From: an uncultured Pelagibacteraceae bacterium | GTDB taxonomy: Bacteria > Pseudomonadota > Alphaproteobacteria > Pelagibacterales > Pelagibacteraceae | Length of the DNA: 64,000 nt | Reading direction: 5' to 3' | NCBI GenBank assembly: GCA_902616645.1 | Contig: CACMTO010000002.1 | Span: 62,001-126,000 of the forward strand | In this document: piece by piece, positions 58,095 through 64,000 of the stretch | Layout: each line of letters starts with the position of its first letter | Position numbering within the stretch: position 1 is the stretch's first letter | The notes under the pieces: model-generated | Seen by the model: the letters and a program-made list of their open reading frames with translations, nothing else | What the model was told of the DNA's origin: nothing | The model's database searches: none | Translations under genes and position numbers: made by a program

Positions 58095-58493
58095 ATGCCT
58101 AATGAATTTGAACAAATAAGCTTAAAAAATGGTTTTATGAAACATAATGGAGGTGTTTTATTCAGAGGTATTTCTGAAACTGAATATGAATTTAAATCAT
58201 TAATTAATGAAAACCATTTAAATTCCGCAGGTATTACTCATGGTGGATATTTATCTGCATTAATTGATGCTGGTGCTGGAACTGCTGCTCATAGGACTGC
58301 TAATAACGCACCTTGTGTTACCATTTCGTTAGATTTAAAATTCATTGGTGCATCAAAAGTTGGTGATGAAATTATTGGGAATGTTAAAATTTTAAAAAAA
58401 ACAAAAACATTAGTTTTTTTATTTTGTGAATTGAAATGCAAAGACAAAATTATAACATCAGCCTCAGGAGTTTGGAAAATTTTAAAAATTTAG
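58095..58493 (+). CDS. PaaI-type hotdog acyl-CoA thioesterase
   Basis: A 132-aa single hotdog-fold protein of the PaaI/acyl-CoA thioesterase 13 type. The catalytic-helix motif is SAGITHGGYLSALIDAGAGTAA (about 42-63), in which the HGG loop forms the oxyanion hole and the helix Asp acts as the general base. A typical TISLDLKFIGASKVGD strand follows. The likely role is hydrolysis of medium or aromatic acyl-CoAs; the substrate is not decidable. It is followed by a 191-base gap with a candidate promoter for the helicase. Confidence 0.86.
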   Translation: MPNEFEQISLKNGFMKHNGGVLFRGISETEYEFKSLINENHLNSAGITHGGYLSALIDAGAGTAAHRTANNAPCVTISLDLKFIGASKVGDEIIGNVKILKKTKTLVFLFCELKCKDKIITSASGVWKILKI

Positions 58494-58531
58494 TTTTATA
58501 GATCCTTTGTTTTAAAATAAGTTAATTAATG

Positions 58532-58561
58532 TTGTTGATATTTTTTTAATTGTGTTACAAT
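58532..58561 (+). promoter_or_regulatory. putative promoter of the helicase-terB-fdxA-carD operon
   Basis: TTGTTG (58532-58537) and TACAAT (58556-58561) are separated by 18 bases; TTGATA at 58535 with 15 bases is a weaker alternative. Transcription would start near 58568 and leave a leader of about 117 bases before the helicase ATG. The leader contains a 24-codon frame from 58581. Otherwise the 191-base gap holds nothing I can identify. Confidence 0.42.
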
Positions 58562-58684
58562 CAATTCTTTAATATTTAAAATGAGAACTTTTGAGCCTCT
58601 GATTCGGTCATGTTTTAGTCTATTTTTGTTCTTTAATAGTCACTACATCTGGTAGATAAAAAAAGAGGCATACCAAAGATAGAA

Positions 58685-61165
58685 ATGAAAAAAAATAAAA
58701 TTACAGCAGTTCTAGGTCCTACAAATACTGGGAAAACTCATTTAGCAATTGAAACCATGCTATCTTTTGAAAGTGGAATGATTGGTTTCCCTTTAAGATT
58801 ATTGGCACGGGAAGTTTATGACAAAGTTACAAAAAAATTAGGTCCTGATAAAGTAGCTCTAATTACCGGTGAAGAAAAAATTATTCCTAGTAATTCAAAA
58901 TATTTTTTATGTACAGTAGAGTCGATGCCCATTGATAAACAACTTGAGTTTGTTGGTGTTGATGAAATTCAAATGTGTGCGGATCATGAAAGAGGTCATA
59001 TTTTTACTGATAGATTATTGAATATGAGAGGAAATAAACTAACAATGTGGATGGGATCTAACACTATAAAGAATATTATTTTGAAGCTTGATGATGATAT
59101 TGAGTTCATTAATAGGAATAGGTTATCTAAACTAACTTATGCAGGTCACAAGAAAATATCTAGAATTAGTAGAAAAACAGCAATAATTGCGTTTTCTGCG
59201 GAAGAAGTATATGCAATCGCAGAACTTATCAGAAGACAAAAAGGTGGGGCAGCTATTGTTATGGGGTCTTTGAGTCCAAAAACACGTAATGCTCAAGTTG
59301 ATTTATATCAATCAGGTGATGTTGATTTTTTGGTTGCTACTGATGCAATTGGTATGGGAATAAATATGAATCTTGAGCATGTTTATTTTTCAAATTTAAA
59401 AAAATTCGATGGGAGAAAGTTAAGAAAATTAAATTTATCTGAAATCGGACAAATTGCTGGTAGAGCGGGTAGATATTTAAATGACGGAAGTTTCGGAATA
59501 ACCGGAGAATGTAAAGAGATAAGTTCAGAGGATGTAGAATTACTTGAAAAACATAAATTTGAAGAAATACAATCATTATTTTGGAGAAACTCTAACCTTA
59601 ATTTTGATAATCCATTATCCTTAGTAAAATCTTTAGAAGAAAAGCCTGGTAAATATTGGCTAAGAAAAATTCATGAATGTGAAGACGAAAAAGCTCTCAA
59701 ATTTTTTCTAAGAGAGAAAATTTTTGAAAATATCGAGATTAATAAACAAGAATTAAGTTTATTATGGGAATGTTGTCAGATACCTGATTTTGTAAAAAAG
59801 ACATATGGTAATCATTATGATGTAATAAAAAATGTTTTTAAATTTCTAAATAGCAAAAAAGGTAAAATTACAGAGGACTACATGCATTTTCAACTTATGA
59901 AACTAGATAATTTAGAGGGAAATGTTGATTCTTTGTCAAATAGAATTGCAAATGTTAGAACTTGGTCTTATGTTTCAAATAAAAATAATTGGACAGAAAA
60001 CCAAGATTATTGGATTGAAAAAACGAAATTATTAGAGGATAGGTTGTCAGAAAGACTGCATGAAGAACTTACAAAAACTTTTATTGATAAACGGGCAAGC
60101 GTTCTAGCGAGAGGTTTAAAACAAGATATGGAATTTAAAACTCAGATTTTAGAAAACAATGAGGTTATAATTGATGATCAATTCATAGGAAAAATTAATG
60201 GTTTAAAATTAGAGTTGGATTTGAAAAAAGGCGCACTAGAGACAGATATAAAATCATTAAAAAAAGCTGCAAGACAAACTGTCAGTCCGGAACTAGAAAG
60301 AAGAATTCAAACTATTATAGATACAGGTCAAATTGAGTTAGAGGAAGATTTCAAAATATACTGGAACAAATTTTCAATTGCGAGGCTTATCCCTGGAAAA
60401 GATTACTTAAAACCCAATTTTGAATTAATTGTCGATGATATTATTGAACATAGTCAAAGACAAAAATTAATTAATTTTATTGATAAATGGATTAAAATTA
60501 AAATTGATACAACTTTGAAAAGTCTGATTGATTTGAAATATCTTCAAGAAAAAAATTCATCAATTAAAGCTCTTGCTTACCAGTTATATGAAAGTAATGG
60601 AGTCATTAAAAGAGAACAAGTAACTGAATATCTCAAAGATTTAGGACAAAATGAAAGGAAAATTTTGAGAGGCTTGGGAGTAAAGTTTGGTAGATATCAT
60701 GTATATCTCTATAAACTAATTAAACCAGAAGCAGTTTCGTTAAGAACTTTACTGTGGAAAAACTTTCATCAAAAATTTTTAAATCTGAAGCCACCAACCT
60801 TTGGTTTAAACTTTTTAAATGATATAAAATTCAAGAATAAAAATTTCATGCTTTTATGTGGATTTGAAAAATTTAATAATTTTTTTATAAGGATTGATAT
60901 TCTGGAGAGACTGTTTGTGCTTATAATAAATTCTAAATCTGAGGGAAAAAATGAAATTAAGTTAATACCAGAAATGCTAAATCTTTTGGGTTGTAATAGG
61001 AATGATTTTAAAAAACTTTTAAAAAATATGGGATATAAGATTAAAGAGAAAAATAACGAGGTTTTTTTTCAATATTTGCCATCCAAAAACAAAAGAAAAC
61101 TTATTAATAAAGACTCGGTTAAAGAGAGCCCATTCGGAATTTTGAAAACCCTTAATTTAAATTAA
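58685..61165 (+). CDS. SUV3-like superfamily 2 RNA helicase
   Basis: An 826-aa ATP-dependent helicase of the type that gave rise to the mitochondrial degradosome helicase SUV3. Motif I is GPTNTGKTH at 11-19, motif II DEIQ at 93-96, motif III region MGSNT, then the second RecA domain with TDAIGMGINMNL and QIAGRAGRY (motif VI). A long C-terminal region (about 350-826) includes SUV3-type segments. Alphaproteobacterial copies are usually followed by an S4-domain/ferredoxin/carD block; here terB-like, fdxA and carD follow in tight spacing. Confidence 0.92.
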   Translation: MKKNKITAVLGPTNTGKTHLAIETMLSFESGMIGFPLRLLAREVYDKVTKKLGPDKVALITGEEKIIPSNSKYFLCTVESMPIDKQLEFVGVDEIQMCADHERGHIFTDRLLNMRGNKLTMWMGSNTIKNIILKLDDDIEFINRNRLSKLTYAGHKKISRISRKTAIIAFSAEEVYAIAELIRRQKGGAAIVMGSLSPKTRNAQVDLYQSGDVDFLVATDAIGMGINMNLEHVYFSNLKKFDGRKLRKLNLSEIGQIAGRAGRYLNDGSFGITGECKEISSEDVELLEKHKFEEIQSLFWRNSNLNFDNPLSLVKSLEEKPGKYWLRKIHECEDEKALKFFLREKIFENIEINKQELSLLWECCQIPDFVKKTYGNHYDVIKNVFKFLNSKKGKITEDYMHFQLMKLDNLEGNVDSLSNRIANVRTWSYVSNKNNWTENQDYWIEKTKLLEDRLSERLHEELTKTFIDKRASVLARGLKQDMEFKTQILENNEVIIDDQFIGKINGLKLELDLKKGALETDIKSLKKAARQTVSPELERRIQTIIDTGQIELEEDFKIYWNKFSIARLIPGKDYLKPNFELIVDDIIEHSQRQKLINFIDKWIKIKIDTTLKSLIDLKYLQEKNSSIKALAYQLYESNGVIKREQVTEYLKDLGQNERKILRGLGVKFGRYHVYLYKLIKPEAVSLRTLLWKNFHQKFLNLKPPTFGLNFLNDIKFKNKNFMLLCGFEKFNNFFIRIDILERLFVLIINSKSEGKNEIKLIPEMLNLLGCNRNDFKKLLKNMGYKIKEKNNEVFFQYLPSKNKRKLINKDSVKESPFGILKTLNLN

Positions 61166-61169
61166 ATTT

Positions 61170-61580
61170 ATGTTTTTTAAAAAAAAAGATAATAAAAATA
61201 ATAATGATTTGGTTAAAGTAGCTGCGCTACTTATTCATGCAGCGAAAATTGATGAAGATTATTCCTATCAAGAGGAAAATATTATCAAAAAAGCACTTAT
61301 TAAGTTAGGAGCTAGCAATGAAGAATTGAATGATATATTGTCAGAAGGTAAAAAAGCCGAAACGAATTCAAATCAAATACTAGATTTTACAAAAGAGGTT
61401 AAAAACATGGAACCTCAAAGTAAAGTAAAGATTATAGAAACTTTATGGCAAATTATTTACTCTAACAAAGAAGCAGATATTTATGAGACAAATCTGATGA
61501 GACGACTTGCAGGTTTAATGTATATCGACAATAAAACCATGGGTGATATTAAAGAAAAAATAAAAAAAGAAAATTCATAA
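61170..61580 (+). CDS. TerB-like protein
   Basis: A 136-aa, all-helical protein resembling the TerB family (tellurite-resistance-associated, metal-binding, helix bundle). The typical pattern is visible: [23 protein letters not shown] near the N-terminus and a second similar repeat, [29 protein letters not shown]. Acidic residues in these repeats could bind metal. Many bacteria carry single TerB proteins without tellurite genes. It lies 4 bases after the helicase stop, and its TAATG overlaps fdxA. Confidence 0.84.
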   Translation: MFFKKKDNKNNNDLVKVAALLIHAAKIDEDYSYQEENIIKKALIKLGASNEELNDILSEGKKAETNSNQILDFTKEVKNMEPQSKVKIIETLWQIIYSNKEADIYETNLMRRLAGLMYIDNKTMGDIKEKIKKENS

Positions 61581-61906
61581 TGACTTATTTAGTTAATGAC
61601 AAATGTATAAAGTGTAAACTCATGGATTGTGTAGATGTGTGTCCTGTAGATTGCTTTTATGAAGGAAAAAATATGCTTGTAATTAAACCTGATGAGTGTA
61701 TAGATTGTGGCGTTTGTGAACCAGAATGTCCGGTTGATGCAATAACTGCCGATACAGTACCTGGTAGTGAAAAATGGCTTGAATTAAATAAAAAATATTC
61801 TGATATCTGGCCTAACATAAACGAAAAAAAAGATCCTCCTGAGGATCACGAGAAATTTAGAAATGAGCAAAATAAGTTTGAAAAATATTTTAAAGAAAAC
61901 CTTTAA
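61580..61906 (+). CDS. fdxA: 7Fe ferredoxin (FdxA)
   Basis: A 108-aa low-potential ferredoxin with one [3Fe-4S] and one [4Fe-4S] cluster. Cys9, Cys17 and Cys50 match the 3Fe ligands and Cys21, Cys40, Cys43 and Cys46 the 4Fe ligands of Azotobacter ferredoxin I; Cys12 and Cys25 are additional. The C-terminal extension [17 protein letters not shown] is typical of the FdxA family. The start overlaps the TerB stop by one base. The carD start lies inside its last 44 bases, in another frame. Confidence 0.96.
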   Translation: MTYLVNDKCIKCKLMDCVDVCPVDCFYEGKNMLVIKPDECIDCGVCEPECPVDAITADTVPGSEKWLELNKKYSDIWPNINEKKDPPEDHEKFRNEQNKFEKYFKENL

Positions 61907-62741
61907 AAAAAAACCAAAGAATAAAATTAAAAAATCATCAAAAAAAAAAGTCACAAAATCGAAAAAGATAACACTTAAAAAAGTAAAAAAAGTCAGTAAA
62001 CCAAAAATTAAAAAATCCTTAATCAAAATTTCTGAAAAGAAAGTTAAAAAAGGTGTTAATAAACAAGATCCAAAAAAAGAAAATTTAAGGATTTCAAAAA
62101 CAAATGAAGTAAAGCCGGAAATAATTAAAATTAAAAAACAAGGCACTGAAAAAAAAATTTATAAAGTTAAAGATTTTGTTGTTTATCCGAAACACGGTGT
62201 TGGTCAAATTACAGAATTTAAAAAAATAAATATTGGTGGCATTGATGTCGAAACATATATAATTAAGTTTGAAAAAGATAAAGCTAATGGAATGGTTCCA
62301 GTAAATAAACAAGCTAATCTTAGACCTTTGTCAACAATAAACCAAGTGAACAAATGCATATCAATATTAAAAAGTAAACCAAAAATTAAGAGATCTATGT
62401 GGAGTAGGAGAGCTCAGGAATACGAAGCAAAGATATCCTCAGGAAAAGTTTATGAACTTGCCGAAGTTGTAAGAGATCTTAATAAAGGGGATGATATAAT
62501 GGTAGATCAATCATATAGTGAGAGACAATTGTTTGAAAAAGCATATGAAAGAATTCTATCTGAGTTTCAAATTGTTTTAAACAGCACTTTAGAAGAAACT
62601 CAAAAAAAACTTGATAAAGCTCTTAAAAGAAATCTTGAGGGACAAGTTAAAACTCCAACAGAAAACATTAAAACTACTTCAACTAATTTACAGGTTGATG
62701 AAAATGATACTGAAACAACAGTAGAACCAATTGAGGAATAA
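61863..62741 (+). CDS. carD: CarD-family transcription regulator with Lys-rich N-terminal extension
   Basis: RNA-polymerase-binding CarD/CdnL protein, which stabilises open promoter complexes. The CarD interaction domain starts at about residue 89 ([18 protein letters not shown]), followed by the helical DNA-contacting half (about 155-240) and an acidic tail. The first 90 residues contain about 36 lysines, resembling histone H1 tails, and would bind DNA non-specifically. The ATG at 61863 is the only usable start: the next in-frame Met is inside the CarD domain. The gene ends at a strong hairpin terminator. Confidence 0.92.
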   Translation: MSKISLKNILKKTFKKKPKNKIKKSSKKKVTKSKKITLKKVKKVSKPKIKKSLIKISEKKVKKGVNKQDPKKENLRISKTNEVKPEIIKIKKQGTEKKIYKVKDFVVYPKHGVGQITEFKKINIGGIDVETYIIKFEKDKANGMVPVNKQANLRPLSTINQVNKCISILKSKPKIKRSMWSRRAQEYEAKISSGKVYELAEVVRDLNKGDDIMVDQSYSERQLFEKAYERILSEFQIVLNSTLEETQKKLDKALKRNLEGQVKTPTENIKTTSTNLQVDENDTETTVEPIEE

Positions 62742-62742
62742 A

Positions 62743-62784
62743 AAAAACGCCTCTCACACGTATATCGTTATGAGAAGCGTTTTT
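62743..62784. terminator. bidirectional intrinsic terminator
   Basis: AAAAACGC (62743-62750) and TCTCA pair with TGAGA and GCGTTTTT (62777-62784) around a 14-base loop and one internal mismatch (C/A). The A-tract on one side and T-tract on the other make it functional in both directions. It lies 1 base after carD and 19 bases after the stop of the opposing tiny gene, so it serves both. It is the clearest terminator in the window. Confidence 0.85.
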
Positions 62785-62803
62785 AATAAAGAATACTAAG
62801 ATA

Positions 62804-62881
62804 CTATCTTCTTCTTCTTCTTTTTTTAGCCTTCTTAGCTTTCTTTTTAGCTTTTTTAGCTTTTTTTCTTCTTTTAGCCAT
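62804..62881 (-). CDS. 25-aa Lys/Arg/Ala-only basic protein
   Basis: Below the usual ORF cutoffs. Apart from the initial Met the product contains only Ala, Lys and Arg: MAKRRKKAKKAKK..., ending in five arginines, with a KKA repeat. Support for a real gene is strong. It has GGGAG six bases before the ATG, a good Shine-Dalgarno in a genome where these are rare; a TTGACA -35 about 75 bases upstream; a hairpin-capable leader; and a terminator just past the stop. The composition resembles histone H1 tails or the tiniest ribosomal proteins. It may bind DNA or RNA; that is inference. It is tail-to-tail with carD. Confidence 0.72.
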   Translation of the reverse strand: MAKRRKKAKKAKKKAKKAKKRRRRR

Positions 62882-62902
62882 CTTTAGCTCCCTTTTAAGT
62901 TA

Positions 62903-62923
62903 AACGAATCAAAATGATTCGTT
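62903..62923 (-). promoter_or_regulatory. perfect inverted repeat in the leader of the tiny basic gene
   Basis: AACGAATCA and TGATTCGTT flank three A bases (plus-strand reading). On the minus strand it lies 21-42 bases upstream of the ATG, just after the predicted start of transcription. It could be a 5' stabilising hairpin in the mRNA or an operator for a dimeric regulator. Confidence 0.55.
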
Positions 62924-62932
62924 ATTAGTCTA

Positions 62933-62961
62933 TTTTTATTTTTTTATACACGTTATGTCAA
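62933..62961 (-). promoter_or_regulatory. putative strong promoter of the tiny basic gene
   Basis: Minus strand: consensus TTGACA (62961-62956), 17-base spacer, then TAAAAA (62938-62933). The start site would be near 62926, immediately before the inverted repeat. From here to the acyl-CoA synthetase stop at 63080 the sequence is AT-rich, and I see nothing else in it. Confidence 0.55.
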
Positions 62962-63079
62962 TTATTTAATTAAAGTTAAAAAGTTTCATTAAAAATTTTT
63001 AATTAAAAAAAAATTAAAATTATTTTTATGTGCTAAAAGTTAATGTTTACGCGCTTTATAATCCAATTTTTAAACAATA

Positions 63080-64000
63080 TTAATAAAGTTTTTCTAAATC
63101 TTGTTTAAAATTTTCTAAAATTTTTTTTCTTTTTAATTTTAACGTTGGTGTTAACATTCCATTTTCAATTGTAAATTCTTGTTTAATTAGTTTAAATTTT
63201 TTAATTTTTTCTATAATTTGCAAATTATTATTTAAATTTTCAATATAAAGTTGAATTTCTTTTTCATTTTTAAATGAGTCAGTAACAATTAATGCTACCA
63301 AGTAAGTTTTTTTATCTCCATAAACAAAACTTTGTTTAATTTTTTCATTCAGACATAATAAGTTTTCAATTTTAGTAGGTGAAATGTTGTCACCACCTAG
63401 ATTAACTATTATCTCTTTTTTTCTATCAGTTATCTTTAAATTACCTTCTTTAGTAATCTCACCAATATCACCTGTATGTAACCAACCATCTTTTAAAATC
63501 TCATCTGTTTCTTTTTTCATATTCCAATAACCAAGCATAACATTTTCACCTTTAACTAAAATTTCCCCATCCTGCGCGATCTTTACTTGATTTGTTTTGA
63601 AAGGGGGTCCTACAGTCTCAATCATAATTTTTTCAGGAATATTGCAGCTTACTACAGGAGAGGCCTCTGTAAGACCATATCCTTGTAAGGTTGGTAATCC
63701 TATAGAGTTTAAAAATTCTCCAATTTTTCGATCTAAGGCTCCTCCTCCAGATACAAAAGCTCTCAAATTTCCACCAAATTGGTTTTTAACTTTTCTTCTC
63801 ACTAATTTTTCACAGAAAAAATTTATAATTTTTTCTGTGAAACTAAGATTTTCACTATTCATTTTTTTTATCCCTAGTGAGATAGTTGATGATATAAGTT
63901 TTTTCTTAAATCCTGTTTGTTTGGAAAAATTCATCGAAATTTTACTATATAAATTTTGATAAAATCTGGGTACAGCAGTCATTATAGATGGTTTAGCAAC
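63080..64000 (-). CDS. long-chain acyl-CoA synthetase, C-terminal part
   Basis: AMP-forming ligase of the FadD15/long-chain type that activates fatty acids to acyl-CoA. The frame is open to the window edge (it reads VAKPSI before the first Met at 63982), so the N-terminal half is outside. Visible motifs are AVPRFYQNLYSKI, the adenylation motif GYGLTEASPVVS, GWLHTGDIGEI (Asp binding the ribose) and DRKKEIIVNLGGDNISP, then the C-terminal lid ending shortly after the catalytic-Lys region. It is followed by a 198-base gap and the tiny basic gene on the same strand. Confidence 0.92.
   Translation of the reverse strand, partial: VAKPSIMTAVPRFYQNLYSKISMNFSKQTGFKKKLISSTISLGIKKMNSENLSFTEKIINFFCEKLVRRKVKNQFGGNLRAFVSGGGALDRKIGEFLNSIGLPTLQGYGLTEASPVVSCNIPEKIMIETVGPPFKTNQVKIAQDGEILVKGENVMLGYWNMKKETDEILKDGWLHTGDIGEITKEGNLKITDRKKEIIVNLGGDNISPTKIENLLCLNEKIKQSFVYGDKKTYLVALIVTDSFKNEKEIQLYIENLNNNLQIIEKIKKFKLIKQEFTIENGMLTPTLKLKRKKILENFKQDLEKLY

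Noticed and set aside
58581-58655. 24-codon frame in the leader of the helicase gene
   Set aside because: No ribosome site and cysteine/phenylalanine-rich random look; could be a leader peptide but nothing supports it.
61784-62146. 120-aa Phe/Leu-rich minus-strand frame that looks like a membrane protein
   Set aside because: It is the reverse complement of the lysine-rich CarD tail; AAA/AAG codons read backwards give Phe and Leu. No start signals.
63597-63959. 120-aa plus-strand frame near the right edge
   Set aside because: Shadow of the acyl-CoA synthetase, whose motifs lie on the minus strand.

Overview
The window is a gene-dense, very AT-rich bacterial chromosome segment. Spacers are short, proteins are rich in Lys, Asn and Ile, and many genes overlap by 1 to 12 bases. 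The gene set points to a streamlined, probably marine alphaproteobacterium of the SAR11 (Pelagibacterales) kind or a similar lineage. The evidence is the order rpmH-rnpA-yidD-yidC-argB-HAD-dapD-dapE next to truA-fmt-def, a bolA/J-protein/cobS/cobT block, a RegB-type kinase, a SUV3-like helicase and an fdxA-carD pair. This placement is inference from gene content; no rRNA gene is present to settle it.

Layout. Bases 1-3.7 kb: 5' part of murA, dcd, two small conserved-looking genes, tRNA-Thr(GGT), and two membrane proteins. 3.7-11.1 kb, plus strand: L34/RNase P/YidD/YidC, arginine (argB) and lysine/diaminopimelate (dapD, dapE) synthesis, then a histone-deacetylase-like hydrolase followed by a SET-domain protein. 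11.1-15.3 kb, minus: truA-fmt-def, a large periplasmic protein and a small membrane protein. 15.3-20.5 kb: aroK-aroB, bolA, J-domain protein, cobS-cobT. 20.5-23.8 kb, minus: a RegB-like kinase and gyrB. 23.9-32.2 kb is an accessory island of nucleotide-sugar and glycosyltransferase genes in alternating orientation, bounded by gyrB and a tRNA-Ser(GGA). It encodes dTDP- and CDP-glucose synthesis, CDP-glucose 4,6-dehydratase, a sugar C-methyltransferase, two RmlC-like epimerases, two SDR reductases and two transferases.

32.3-43.6 kb is a long minus-strand block read from 43.6 kb downward: GT4 transferase, thrS, infC, rpmI, rplT, pheS, pheT, lepA. It ends in two coupled accessory genes, a GT17 glycosyltransferase and a 2-oxoglutarate/Fe(II) oxygenase. 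43.6-51.2 kb holds an alpha/beta hydrolase, glutamate synthase (gltD upstream of gltB) and uppP. 51.2-57.8 kb, minus: an EamA transporter, pyruvate dehydrogenase E2 and E1 (the E1 carries its own lipoyl domain) and a thiolase. 57.9-62.7 kb, plus: tRNA-Arg(ACG), a possible tiny membrane peptide, a hotdog thioesterase, the SUV3-like helicase, a TerB-like protein, 7Fe ferredoxin and CarD with a Lys-rich leader. The end holds a shared terminator, a 25-residue Lys/Arg/Ala-only gene with strong expression signals, and part of an acyl-CoA synthetase.

Most of the window is housekeeping. The points most worth a second look are the tiny basic gene at 62.8 kb, the CDP-sugar island with its altered methyltransferase and epimerase, the lepA-coupled GT17/oxygenase pair, the lipoyl-fused E1, the deacetylase/SET pair, and the repeated overlap of convergent stop codons.
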